Positions 8,804 through 18,020 of a stretch of 64,000 nucleotides of DNA are shown here, piece by piece. Source of the stretch: Blastopirellula marina (lineage in GTDB: Bacteria; Planctomycetota; Planctomycetia; Pirellulales; Pirellulaceae); assembly GCF_002967765.1 (NCBI RefSeq), contig NZ_PUHY01000015.1, positions 744,001-808,000 of the forward strand, in the 5' to 3' direction. The notes beneath the pieces were generated by a model. That model was not told the origin of the DNA. It worked only from the letters and a program-made list of their open reading frames with translations, and did no database searches. Within the stretch, counting starts at the first letter, position 1. Every line of letters begins with the position of its first letter. The translations under genes were made by a program, and so were the position numbers.

Positions 8804-9751
8804 GTGACTATGACAGAGGGCGTTGAGACGACGATACGTGCGGCTAGTGGCGCTCGGGAGCGAGAGTTGTCGCCGGGCAATGTCACCGATGAACGTGTTC
8901 TTCCAATTTCCGTCGTAATCGCGACTAAGAATGAGGCATGCAACATTGAAGAATGTTTGGAGAGCGTACTTTGGGCGGACCAGGTCTGCCTAGTCGATTC
9001 GCAAAGTACGGATGGCACCGTTGAGATCGCAGAAAGTTACAACGCCGAAGTTCATCAGTTTCATTACGAGGGAGGATGGCCCAAAAAGCGTAATTGGGCT
9101 CTGGAGCACGTCTCCATTCGAAACCCTTGGATACTAATTCTCGATGCTGATGAGCGCGTAACCGAAGAGTTACGCAGCGAAATTGAAACCGCAATCAAGA
9201 ATACAGAAATCGATGGCTATTATATTCGATGGAAGTTCATGTTCTTCAATCGATGGATGAAGCATTCATGGAGCCATGGTTGGATGCTACGTCTTTTTCG
9301 ACATGGAAAAGGGGGGTACGAGGATCTGGGAATGCGCGGAGAAGGCGGATGGGATGCTGAGGTCCATGAAAATGTGGTCGTCGAAGGTCAATGCAAGCGA
9401 CTAAAAAGTCCATTGCTCCACGAAACTCGTCAGGACCTCGAATACTGGATTCGAAAACAGAATGAATTTTCGACGTGGAATGCCAAGCGTCGACTTCAGC
9501 AGTTGAGTGATCACATGCTACCACTGTCTTATCTCTGGGATGGAGATCCAATACATCGCCGACGATGGTTGAAGACTTTGTACATTCGATTGCCATTCAA
9601 ACCTTTGTTGATGTTCATTTACCTGTACTTCGTAAAATGTGGCTTTCTCGATGGAGTTGCAGGGTTCTACTTTTGTGTCTTGCGAGCAATCCATGAGTTC
9701 AATATTGATGCCAAAGTCTACGAAGCGAGGCGGAATACGAATGGGTCATAA
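8804..9751 (+). CDS. GT2-family glycosyltransferase, LPS core WaaE/KdtX-like
   Basis: 315 residues. Start GTG 8804 has GGAG five bases upstream; ATG 8810 is possible. After a 30-residue leader come PISVVIATKNEACNIEECL, VDSQSTDGT and ILDADERVTEEL, where DAD is the metal-binding motif. These are signatures of the GT2 group that includes LPS core beta-1,4-glucosyltransferases. The tail is rich in aromatic and basic residues and has one hydrophobic stretch (about residues 263-280) that may bind the membrane. It would decorate a lipid-linked acceptor at the cytoplasmic face. The long gap after it suggests it closes one transcription unit. Confidence 0.87.
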   Translation: MTMTEGVETTIRAASGARERELSPGNVTDERVLPISVVIATKNEACNIEECLESVLWADQVCLVDSQSTDGTVEIAESYNAEVHQFHYEGGWPKKRNWALEHVSIRNPWILILDADERVTEELRSEIETAIKNTEIDGYYIRWKFMFFNRWMKHSWSHGWMLRLFRHGKGGYEDLGMRGEGGWDAEVHENVVVEGQCKRLKSPLLHETRQDLEYWIRKQNEFSTWNAKRRLQQLSDHMLPLSYLWDGDPIHRRRWLKTLYIRLPFKPLLMFIYLYFVKCGFLDGVAGFYFCVLRAIHEFNIDAKVYEARRNTNGS

Positions 9752-10240
9752 ATAACAAGTGAGATTAGTCGCACGATAGGGATTGAAATTCGTGTCAAGA
9801 TATGTTGATTGTGTTTTGTATGGGGGACATCAACTAAATTACTGAGATACCGTTTGCCATCGTTCGATAATCCGTCCGTGGGCAACCAGAAACCTACGGG
9901 CTCTGGTTTTCGGGAAAGTGATTGAAAAAGCTTCCGAGCAGAAAAAGCCTGCCTCTCAACTATGTTGATAGAAGCGAGGGTTTGCAATGCAAATGCAAAG
10001 ATATTTCTGGCGAGGATTTTGGAAGTCAATATCGATCAACGCTAAACCATGGTGCGTCCCTACAATACGCGATGAAAAGAGAATTAGGTTAGAGTCCAAG
10101 GGGAAATCAGAGAAATTCGAAGCAGCGATGGAATGAAGGATATAGTGGGTGATTTGCTCTCTGTATCCTGTGCCGGTGGCGTGAGAGAGATGGGCAATTC
10201 GATTCGTTAAAGTAGAGTCTCTTTTTCTTTGTTAGGACGT
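9752..10240. other. Gene-free region before the decayed dehydrogenase fragment
   Basis: 489 bp with no supported gene. A 103-residue minus-strand frame at 9718-10029 overlaps the end of the GT2 gene and looks like chance. Short plus-strand frames show protein-like stretches broken by stops, so this may be decayed coding sequence, but I cannot assign it. No terminator with a T tract was seen. Confidence 0.4.
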
Positions 10241-10380
10241 TTGCATCAAATTCGTGAAGATATCCGAAGAATTAAGACAAGCCTAGTCTCAGTGTTTCAG
10301 CTGGGTGAGGTTCTCGTTCAATGGTGTCTGCCTGAATGTTCTGACGGATGTGAGTTAAAAGGTCTTCTGCTGCAGGATAA
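10241..10380 (+). pseudogene. Decayed 5' fragment of a bi-domain dehydrogenase gene
   Basis: This stretch aligns with the beginning of the intact gene at 12489. Both encode HQI-x-x-DIR-x-x-x-TSL-x-SV near the start and then GEVLV. Over the first 50 or so bases about three quarters are identical and no gap is needed; two short deletions follow (about 13 bases each) and similarity fades before a TGA at 10379. It lacks the catalytic domain and any following gene part, so it cannot make an enzyme. It marks a former copy of the dehydrogenase directly after the GT2 gene. The alignment was made by eye. Confidence 0.7.
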
Positions 10381-10443
10381 TTGAATGTGTGCGATCGTAG
10401 CCGATGGGTCGTTATGTAATATGTAAACGAATGGTGTTAGTGT

Positions 10444-11373
10444 ATGGTAAGTAATAGTGGTAGGTGTGTGTCCGTTGCTTTAGCCGCTGATAAGAATATC
10501 TTGTCTGGGTTGCATGTTACTCTTCTTTCCGCCCTGGATAGGCTCTCCGAGAAGTATCAGTTCGATATTCATCTTTTCAGTGATTCCCTGGATCAAAATG
10601 ACCTTGACTCTGTCCGGCGCACGCTTGATCCGGTCGAAAAGGACTACATGCTGAAGCTCGAGCACGTAGATACCGGAAGGCTGAAGTCGACATTTCCTTC
10701 GTCGGGGGTCGCTAGATTCAGCGGTTGGTTGCCGTATGCTCGATTGTTTATGCCTGCAGTTCTTGAAATAGATCGCTTCATTTATCTCGATAGTGATCTT
10801 GTTGTAGGGGTCGATCTAGCTAACGTGCTAGGTCACGAGATGGATGGAGCGTTAGGGGCGGTATCCTGGCATAAACGTAGCGAGTCAATGGATTCTCGTT
10901 TTTTCGACCGAATTGGCGAGGACGCTGAGGTGCCCTACTTTAACTCGGGAGTATTATTGATTGACCGTCAGCGTTGGTTAGAGGATTCTGCGACAGAAGA
11001 ATGTCTTGAACTTGCTGCTAAACACGGCTCCGAGATGCCTTCTGCGGATCAGACGTTGCTGAATTTAGTTTATGGAAAAAACTTCCTCGCCTTGCCTCGC
11101 CGATTCAATACACCGATTTCAGCGGAACGGCGTAAACTCAAGCCAACAGATGTTGAGAATCGAGTGATCCACCTACTAGGAAAACCAAAGCCCTGGGATC
11201 CACTTGGAAAGTACTTTAACGGTCAGTATTCGTATTTTGAGGAGTACTTTCGACGTACAAGTCTTGTGAATAGTAAGGCTAGTAAGGGTAATCGATGGAA
11301 GTCAGTTGCCATGATAGCAAGGCATTTAAGGGCGTATCGCAAATGTGCTCAGTCACTGTACTTTGGTGGATGA
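10444..11373 (+). CDS. GT8-family glycosyltransferase
   Basis: 309 residues. The N terminus CVSVALAADKNILSGLHVTL and the motif FIYLDSDLVV (DxD, about residues 114-123) are those of GT8 enzymes such as the LPS galactosyl/glucosyltransferases. PYFNSGVLLID and SADQTLLNLVYG are the other conserved blocks, and both are present. It should transfer Glc or Gal with retention onto a lipid-linked glycan. It is followed 148 bp later by the DUF6625-like gene, and this pair sits between a decayed and an intact copy of the dehydrogenase start. Start ATG 10444 lacks a clear ribosome-binding site. Confidence 0.88.
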   Translation: MVSNSGRCVSVALAADKNILSGLHVTLLSALDRLSEKYQFDIHLFSDSLDQNDLDSVRRTLDPVEKDYMLKLEHVDTGRLKSTFPSSGVARFSGWLPYARLFMPAVLEIDRFIYLDSDLVVGVDLANVLGHEMDGALGAVSWHKRSESMDSRFFDRIGEDAEVPYFNSGVLLIDRQRWLEDSATEECLELAAKHGSEMPSADQTLLNLVYGKNFLALPRRFNTPISAERRKLKPTDVENRVIHLLGKPKPWDPLGKYFNGQYSYFEEYFRRTSLVNSKASKGNRWKSVAMIARHLRAYRKCAQSLYFGG

Positions 11374-11521
11374 TAGACTGTTGACTGACGCTACGAGCAG
11401 GACCCACGAATCGTCCTGGAAAAGGTAAAAGCCATTTTCCGTGAGATGCCGTATGCCGTAGCGTGTTTCGTTTTACTTGTCTGGTTGAATTCAATCACTG
11501 TGTTGTAAGTGTGTCGAAAAG

Positions 11522-12406
11522 ATGGCAGTTGTGCGTTTTGTCGTTCCGTATTTTGGGCCATGGCCTGTGTGGTTTCCTGCTTACTTACACACGTGCCGTT
11601 ATAATCCGAACGTCGAGTGGTTGTTTCTTACGGATAATGAGTCACCTAAGGAGACGGAATGTCCACCTAACGTCAAGTTTAGGCCATTGTCCATGGATGG
11701 ATTGCAGGCTTTAGCGGAGGAGAAGATTGGCTGTCCGGTTAAGAAAAACGCGTACTCTCAGTGTGATTTACGGCCAGCCTACGGCGTCATTCTTAGCGAA
11801 TTTATTAAGGATGTCGATTTTTGGGGACACTGCGATGTAGATGTTATTTGGGGACGACTTGCTTCGATTTTTACGGAAGAGACTCTTGATAAGTTTGATA
11901 TTATCAGCTCACGCCGGGGACAACTTGCCGGACATTGCAGCATCTATCGTAATTGCGAGAAGGTAAATAGGTTGTTCGAGAGGATTCCAAGTTTTAGAGC
12001 GGTCATGGCGAAAGAGGAATTGTGCCGGATGAATGAGTCTGCCATGGCTAATGCAATTCGCCAGGCTCCGGATATCGCCGTCTACTGGAAGTCGCAGCAT
12101 GTTGTCGATGCACGAGAACTCGATCGCAGACCAAATGGTTGGGTGTGGGAAAGTGGACATGTGATGAATAGCGATGCAGTCGAGAGAGCCTATTTGCATT
12201 TCATGAGTTGGAAACGTTCGCTACGACAAATTGATTTTAGTTATCAAGATGCTCCGCGAAAGTTTCGGATTACGTCACGAGCTCTTTGGGCAGGCGACGT
12301 TCCGATGTCTTCACAAGTCTCAGAGATGATACCTTCCTACTCAAGAATGTGCCGACGCACATATAACAGTTTACGGTTGTTCTTGACAGGCCGAGGCCGC
12401 TTCTAA
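11522..12406 (+). CDS. DUF6625-like putative glycosyltransferase
   Basis: 294 residues without signal peptide. It starts VVRFVVPYFGPWPVWFPAYL, then has EWLFLTDN and, near residues 100-110, FWGHCDVDVIWG, where DVD could be a GT-A metal site. The later HFMSWKR block is also typical. I recognise this as the DUF6625 type found in polysaccharide loci beside known transferases; family assignment is from memory of these motifs. The enzymatic role is inferred from the fold-like features and the neighbours. It could be a sugar transferase acting after the GT8 enzyme. Confidence 0.65.
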   Translation: MAVVRFVVPYFGPWPVWFPAYLHTCRYNPNVEWLFLTDNESPKETECPPNVKFRPLSMDGLQALAEEKIGCPVKKNAYSQCDLRPAYGVILSEFIKDVDFWGHCDVDVIWGRLASIFTEETLDKFDIISSRRGQLAGHCSIYRNCEKVNRLFERIPSFRAVMAKEELCRMNESAMANAIRQAPDIAVYWKSQHVVDARELDRRPNGWVWESGHVMNSDAVERAYLHFMSWKRSLRQIDFSYQDAPRKFRITSRALWAGDVPMSSQVSEMIPSYSRMCRRTYNSLRLFLTGRGRF

Positions 12407-12488
12407 GGCGGGTAGTAGAGTATCGCTAAAGCAATAAGTCAGAGTAATCGCTAATTGGCAAGGCAATTGACGTCAGGAAAGAATATCT

Positions 12489-14630
12489 GTGCATCAAATC
12501 CTTCAAGACATTCGAAAAGGCGAGACAAGCCTGATCTCAGTTCCTGCTCCGATTGCTCAGCCGGGTGAAGTTCTCGTTTCGAATGCCTACTCATTGGTGT
12601 CGGCCGGAACGGAAAAGATGGTGATTGACCTGGCGAAGAAGTCGCTATTAGGCAAGGCGCGAGAACGCCCAGATCACGTTCGCCGTGTCCTCGACAAGAT
12701 TCGCAATGAAGGGTTGTTGACGACAGTGCGTCAAGTCCTAGAGAAACTCGACGAACCGATGACGATGGGATACAGCTCCGCTGGTGTTGTCATCGCTTGC
12801 GGTGCCGACGTACAGGAGTACAAACCAGGCGATCGTGTGGCGTCAAACGGACCTCACGCCGAGATCGTTGCTGTACCGCGAAATCTATGTGCCCGCGTCC
12901 CTGATAACGTTCCGTTTGATCAAGCGGCATTCACGGTCCTTGGATCAATCGCCATGCAAGGCGTACGACTGGGGCGAGTCACGTTGGGCGAAACCGTGCT
13001 TGTCATTGGATTAGGACTTGTCGGCCAAATCACAGTCGGTCTATTGCGGGCAAGTGGCTGTCGAGTAATCGGTGTGGATCTCGATCCGGCGAAGTGTGAA
13101 CTTGCGAAGAAAATGGGAGCGGAAATCGCTCGTCCAGATATCAATGCTAACGCGGTGTTCGCGGCGACTGGTGGGCTTGGTGCGGATGCCGTCTTGATTA
13201 CCGCGTCAACCAAATCGAATCAGCCAATCACGCTTGCGGCAGATGCCGTCCGACAAAAGGGACGCGTTGTGTTGGTCGGAGTAGTAGGCCTAGAGCTTGA
13301 TCGACGCCCGTTCTACTTCAAAGAGGCGGAATTCGTCGTTTCTTGTTCCTATGGGCCAGGACGATACGATCCAAATTACGAGCAGCAGGGGCAAGACTAT
13401 CCAGCCGCTTACGTTCGTTGGACTGAGCAACGCAACATGCAGGCGGTTCTCGATCTAATGGGGAACGGTAAGCTGGACGTGACGCCACTTGTGTCGCATC
13501 GGTTTGGTATTGAAAACGCTGTGGGAGCTTACGATCTGATTGAAAAGGGCAGTGAACCATATTTGGGCATCTTGCTCGAGTATTCACGTCCAACAGAGCA
13601 GCGAATTGAGAGAAGAGTACAGATTCGCGCCGCCAATTCTTCATCGCGTCTAGGGGTTGGCGTATTAGGTGCTGGGAATTTTGCCCGCATGGTTTTGCTG
13701 CCCGCCATCCGCAAGTGCGAAGGGTTACGACCTGTGGCATTATGTTCCGCTCGCGGTACGTCGGCAGAGCATAGCGCTCAGAAGTTAGGATTCGAGGTCG
13801 TCGCGACTGATGAAGATCTCGTTGTGAATGACCCAAACGTCGAGGCGGTATTTTGTATCACGCAACACGATCAACATGCCCGACAGGTTTTAAAAGCAAT
13901 TCGTGCTGGTAAGCACGTGTTTGTAGAGAAGCCGCTGTGTCTTACGCTCGATCAACTGAAGGAAATCGAAGAGGAGCTGTATCGAAACGATACCAACGCT
14001 CCTATGGTGATGGTGGGCTTCAATCGACGATTTTCACCTGCGGCGATACAGGCGAAACAGGTTTTTGAAAAGGTAACGTCCCCTCTCACAATTTCTATTC
14101 GATTTAACGCGGGTGAGATTCCTGCTGATCATTGGACGCAAGACCTTCTCAAGGGAGGTGGGCGAATCATCGGCGAAGCATGTCACGGGATCGATTTGGC
14201 CACGTTTCTCGCTGGGTCTCCACCAGTTCGAGTATTTGCTGAGTCAATCGGGGGGCCAAATGCTCCGGAAATTACGGACGATCAGTGCTTCATCACACTG
14301 CGGCATGCCAATGGTTCGATCTCGAATATTGCTTACCTGGCTGGTGGCGACAAGGCGTTTCCCAAAGAGCGGATTGAAGTAATGGGTGGCGGGCGTATCG
14401 CCGTAATCGATGATTTTCGATCGATTACGACATGCGTCGGGGGAAAGACGTCGACCCACCGATTTCGTCAGCAAGACAAGGGGCATCAGGCCGAAATCAA
14501 GGCATTCGCAACCGCCCTGACTAAGAATGCGGAAGCACCGATTAGCTGGTCCGATTTGCGTAGCGTCACCTTGGCTTCGATTTTGGCGCAGCAAAGTTTA
14601 CGCGAAGGTCAGCCTTTCGATTTCAGTTGA
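12489..14630 (+). CDS. Bi-domain oxidoreductase: zinc-type dehydrogenase fused to Gfo/Idh/MocA
   Basis: 713 residues from GTG 12489, preceded by AGGAAAG at normal spacing. Residues 1-365 are a medium-chain dehydrogenase-like domain with the Rossmann motif VLVIGLGLVGQ (about 175-185). Residues 390 onward are a second NAD(P)-binding domain, GVLGAGNFARM, followed by HVFVEKPLCL of the Gfo/Idh/MocA family, with the catalytic-type Lys of EKP. Such fusions recur in exopolysaccharide loci beside a WbuB-like transferase and a heparinase-like lyase, exactly as here. The reaction is unknown; it probably modifies a nucleotide sugar or a glycan residue by oxidation and reduction. A decayed copy of its 5' end lies 2.2 kb upstream. 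Confidence 0.85.
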   Translation: MHQILQDIRKGETSLISVPAPIAQPGEVLVSNAYSLVSAGTEKMVIDLAKKSLLGKARERPDHVRRVLDKIRNEGLLTTVRQVLEKLDEPMTMGYSSAGVVIACGADVQEYKPGDRVASNGPHAEIVAVPRNLCARVPDNVPFDQAAFTVLGSIAMQGVRLGRVTLGETVLVIGLGLVGQITVGLLRASGCRVIGVDLDPAKCELAKKMGAEIARPDINANAVFAATGGLGADAVLITASTKSNQPITLAADAVRQKGRVVLVGVVGLELDRRPFYFKEAEFVVSCSYGPGRYDPNYEQQGQDYPAAYVRWTEQRNMQAVLDLMGNGKLDVTPLVSHRFGIENAVGAYDLIEKGSEPYLGILLEYSRPTEQRIERRVQIRAANSSSRLGVGVLGAGNFARMVLLPAIRKCEGLRPVALCSARGTSAEHSAQKLGFEVVATDEDLVVNDPNVEAVFCITQHDQHARQVLKAIRAGKHVFVEKPLCLTLDQLKEIEEELYRNDTNAPMVMVGFNRRFSPAAIQAKQVFEKVTSPLTISIRFNAGEIPADHWTQDLLKGGGRIIGEACHGIDLATFLAGSPPVRVFAESIGGPNAPEITDDQCFITLRHANGSISNIAYLAGGDKAFPKERIEVMGGGRIAVIDDFRSITTCVGGKTSTHRFRQQDKGHQAEIKAFATALTKNAEAPISWSDLRSVTLASILAQQSLREGQPFDFS

Positions 14631-14667
14631 TTGAACACATTAGTGAAATAGGTTTTACGTCAACATC

Positions 14668-15960
14668 ATGCGGATTTTGTTCTTTTCCCATTACTTCCCC
14701 CCTGAAGTCAACGCTCCTGCGACACGCACGTTCGAGCATTGTGCGCAGTGGGTGTCCGCCGGACATGATGTTACGGTCATTACATGTGCTCCCAATTGCC
14801 CGGACGGCGTTGTCTACGAGGGGTATCGAAATAGATTTTGGTCGCAAACCGAAGAAGTGCAGGGGATTAAGGTTGTTCGTGTATGGTCCTATGTCGCACC
14901 CAATGCGGGTACCATTCGACGAATACTGAATTTTGTTTCCTACATGATCAGTGCAGTTCTGGCCTCGCTATGGCTCAAACGGCCTGACGTTATCATCGCA
15001 ACCTCGCCGCAGTTCTTTTGCGGCTGGGCTGGTGTCATTGCATCGAAGTTGCGGTGGACCAAGTTTGTTCTTGAAATCCGTGATATTTGGCCCGAGTCCA
15101 TTGAAGTCGTCGGGGCAATGCGTAGTAAATCACTACTTCGATTCCTTGAGTTTCTCGAGCGTCGGATGTACTTGGCAGCGGATCATATCGTGGCCGTAGG
15201 TGAGGGATATCGCCAAAAAATTATTGAGAAAGTCCCTGTTGCCGATCGGACATCTGTCGTGATGAACGGCGTTGATTTGAAAGCATATGTCCCCCAATCG
15301 CCAGATGCAGCTTTCAAGCACAAATGGAATTTGGATGATAAATTCGTTTGCTCCTATATTGGGACCATCGGAATGGCCCACGGGTTAGACGTCGTAATTA
15401 GGGCAGCCAAATTGTTAGCCGAAAAGGGACGGGATGATATTCGCTTTCTGTTAGTAGGTGATGGGGCTGTTCGTGAAAAACTACAACACGAGGCCAAGGA
15501 AGCAAACGTCGATTCGATCGTCATTTTCACTGGTCGAATGCCAAAATCCGAAATGCCGACCGTTTTGGCAAGTTCTGATGTTTGTCTTATTCATCTGCGT
15601 GGAGTTGAGTTGTTCGGGACAGTGATTCCGTCCAAGATTTTTGAGACGATGGCCATGTGTCGCCCCATGATTATGGGAGTTCGCGGTGAAGCGTGTGACA
15701 TGGTTCTTGCTGCAGGCGCCGGTGTTGAAATGGAGCCCGACAACGAAGCGTCTTTACTCGCTGGAATCGAGCCGCTTGCCGATAATCGTGAAATGACAAG
15801 CGATTTGGGCATTTCTGGAAGAGATTACGTCAAGCAAAACTTCGACCGTAAAGTTTTGGCCACTCGTATGCTGAAAACGCTTCACGAAGTGTGCGGGATC
15901 GAGTGGTCTGCAAGCGAAGAAGTCACAACGCAGGCCGAGTTCGTGGTGGAGCGAACGTAA
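14668..15960 (+). CDS. GT4-family glycosyltransferase, WbuB-like
   Basis: 430 residues. MRILFFSHYFPPEVNAPATR at the N terminus and VLEIRDIWPESI near residue 135 are characteristic of the WbuB group (N-acetyl-L-fucosamine transferase of E. coli O-antigen). The C-terminal half has YIGTIGMAHGLDVVI, LVGDGAVREKL, and a site with SKIFETMAMCRPMI, as WbuB-type enzymes show in place of the classic E-x7-E. One or two hydrophobic segments around residues 90-125 may hold it to the membrane. It is packed between the bi-domain oxidoreductase and the heparinase-like gene. The real sugar may differ from FucNAc. Confidence 0.82.
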   Translation: MRILFFSHYFPPEVNAPATRTFEHCAQWVSAGHDVTVITCAPNCPDGVVYEGYRNRFWSQTEEVQGIKVVRVWSYVAPNAGTIRRILNFVSYMISAVLASLWLKRPDVIIATSPQFFCGWAGVIASKLRWTKFVLEIRDIWPESIEVVGAMRSKSLLRFLEFLERRMYLAADHIVAVGEGYRQKIIEKVPVADRTSVVMNGVDLKAYVPQSPDAAFKHKWNLDDKFVCSYIGTIGMAHGLDVVIRAAKLLAEKGRDDIRFLLVGDGAVREKLQHEAKEANVDSIVIFTGRMPKSEMPTVLASSDVCLIHLRGVELFGTVIPSKIFETMAMCRPMIMGVRGEACDMVLAAGAGVEMEPDNEASLLAGIEPLADNREMTSDLGISGRDYVKQNFDRKVLATRMLKTLHEVCGIEWSASEEVTTQAEFVVERT

Positions 15961-16017
15961 GGCCTGCGATTGCTGACAGGCGTCGTTTGTGGATAAAGAT
16001 TGATTATCGATGATCGC

Positions 16018-17967
16018 ATGAGTGAATTAGAGGCACAGCTAACAACAAGTGCGTTGGAAGAACAAGCCGCTCGGTTTGTGCAGGAACTTATCGATTCGAA
16101 GTTTCAAGGCGCGCGATCAAAACACGTTCAGCTGCTGGAAAGATGGTGGTGTATTTTACGCTATCACGAGAAGTCGCAATTGGCCCGCCGGCTCGGCAAA
16201 GTGCTTGCCAAGCGAATCCCAGCAATTGGAACGGAACGCGCGTTCGGAGAAGTAAGGCAAGAAGATCTGTCGGTAAGAGAGGGGATCGACTGGCAGTCAT
16301 TCATTAAGCGGCAATTGAAACGCAATTCGTTGTACGACGATTCAGCAGTTCAGCGATTAGCAGATAGGCGATTTCGTTTCCTAAATCACGAACTCGATTT
16401 TGGTCCCCAAATCGACTGGAAACTGACTAGTCGCCAAGGAACCCCTCACTTATGGCGTTTTCATCTTCATTATCATGAATTCCTGCTGAAGTTCATTCGT
16501 GATGGTCATTTCAATCAAGACGGTTCACTTGAAGCGGCATGGTCAATTGTCGAAGATTGGATACAGAACTGTCCAATAGGAGACCCGGCAAGTCAATCGG
16601 ATGCTTGGCATCCCTTCTGCATTTCACGCCGCCTTCCCGTGTGGTGTATGCTATGGCATTTTTGCCCGCCCAATGATGCATTGAAGTCGCAGATTCTACG
16701 AAGTATGTATCAACAAGCGAGCTTCCTCGCAAAGAATCTTGAAAAGGACTTGGGAGGAAATCATCTCCTCGAAAATGCACGCGGGCTGGCGTTCGCTGGC
16801 GCGTTCTTTGATGAACATGTTGGAAATTCGTTTTGGCAATCAGCAAGTCGTATCTTGGAGGATGAACTTCCGCGGCAGGTACTTCGGCATGGTGAGCATT
16901 TCGAGCTATCGCCGATGTACCATAGCTTGATGTTGTCGGCTGTGCTTGACGTTCGCGATCTCTCACGTTCATTTGATCCTCAGGCATTTTCTGTGTGTGA
17001 CGACGCATCAACTGCGATGCTGAAGTTCTTGGAATCCATTGTGCATCCCGATGGGGAGATTCCTTTACTCAGTGATTCCGCATTTGGTGAATCCCCTTCA
17101 CCATCTGAGTTGAAAGATCGAATCGCAGAAGGCGACAAAGACGTGCCGAATTCCGATAGAACGGAAGCCTCAGTTATCGGGCAGTATTGGCGCTGGCGAG
17201 ATGAAAATGACTATATCCTATTCGATGCTGGTTTGGCGGCTCCGGATCATCTGCCTGCCCACGGCCATAGTGACTTACTCAACTTAGAGGCCTCGATTGG
17301 TGGTTATCGATTGATCGTGGACAGTGGTGTCTTTGACTACGAAGACAGCGATATGCGAAATTATTGTCGCTCGTCCAGGGCACACAGCGTCCTTCAGGTC
17401 GACAACGAAGAGCAATGCGACGCATGGTCCAAGTTCCGGATGGGACGCCGAGGGAAGACGTCACCACTGAAGTCTGGAGTGGAACATGAGTTCCATTGGG
17501 CAGCGGCAACCCATGATGCCTACCGGCATCTAGCCGTGCCTGAATTAGGGCGATTGGTGGCGTGTCGACACGGCGGCCCATGGATTGTACTCGATTGGGC
17601 GAAGACCTCCGGTGAGCACTCCTATGTGAATCGTCTTCACCTTGCGCCTGAAGTTAGACTCGGCGCTCAGGATAATAACGGTATTGATCTTCAACTGCCA
17701 AACATGACCTTGAAGCTTTCGCTATTGGGAAAAGGTGAACTTTCTACCTCGGCAACTTGGTATTGTCCGGAATTTGGAAAGCGAATTGCACGTCCTATGG
17801 TCGAAGCAAGATTTAATGGTTCTTCCACTTGTGTGACGGGATGGTGCATCCAGAAAGCGGATTGTTCGCAGCAGGTAATTCTTGAGTCTGATAGCGACGA
17901 TTCCCCTATCGTTTTTATCTCGGAACAAGGGCGTCATACTTGTTGGCGACCCTTTGACCAATTGTAA
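16018..17967 (+). CDS. Heparinase II/III-family polysaccharide lyase-like protein
   Basis: 649 residues. The N-terminal two thirds is an alpha/alpha toroid of the Hepar_II_III_N type: HLWRFHLHYHEFL, GGNHLLENARGLAFAG and LSPMYHSLML hold the Asn, His and Tyr residues that do catalysis in this family. The C-terminal beta domain has PAHGHSDLLNLEASIGG and VDSGVFDYE. No signal peptide is visible, so it may act in the cytoplasm or be exported another way. In biosynthetic loci such proteins are often taken to edit or degrade uronate-containing polymer, or to act as epimerases. ATG 16018 is preferred to a TTG at 16000. Confidence 0.82.
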   Translation: MSELEAQLTTSALEEQAARFVQELIDSKFQGARSKHVQLLERWWCILRYHEKSQLARRLGKVLAKRIPAIGTERAFGEVRQEDLSVREGIDWQSFIKRQLKRNSLYDDSAVQRLADRRFRFLNHELDFGPQIDWKLTSRQGTPHLWRFHLHYHEFLLKFIRDGHFNQDGSLEAAWSIVEDWIQNCPIGDPASQSDAWHPFCISRRLPVWCMLWHFCPPNDALKSQILRSMYQQASFLAKNLEKDLGGNHLLENARGLAFAGAFFDEHVGNSFWQSASRILEDELPRQVLRHGEHFELSPMYHSLMLSAVLDVRDLSRSFDPQAFSVCDDASTAMLKFLESIVHPDGEIPLLSDSAFGESPSPSELKDRIAEGDKDVPNSDRTEASVIGQYWRWRDENDYILFDAGLAAPDHLPAHGHSDLLNLEASIGGYRLIVDSGVFDYEDSDMRNYCRSSRAHSVLQVDNEEQCDAWSKFRMGRRGKTSPLKSGVEHEFHWAAATHDAYRHLAVPELGRLVACRHGGPWIVLDWAKTSGEHSYVNRLHLAPEVRLGAQDNNGIDLQLPNMTLKLSLLGKGELSTSATWYCPEFGKRIARPMVEARFNGSSTCVTGWCIQKADCSQQVILESDSDDSPIVFISEQGRHTCWRPFDQL

Positions 17968-18020
17968 TAGTAGTTTCCGTAAATACGTGCCCCTTTAGTA
18001 GATCATTGAAGAGTAAGACA

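Noticed and set aside
9718-10029. 103-residue minus-strand frame after the GT2 gene
   Set aside because: Overlaps the GT2 3' end antisense, has no ribosome-binding site or recognisable motif.
13318-13836. 172-residue minus-strand frame
   Set aside because: Lies wholly inside the bi-domain dehydrogenase gene, antisense; shadow of a real gene.
16511-17011. 166-residue minus-strand frame
   Set aside because: Antisense to the heparinase-like gene, rich in residues expected from reverse reading.
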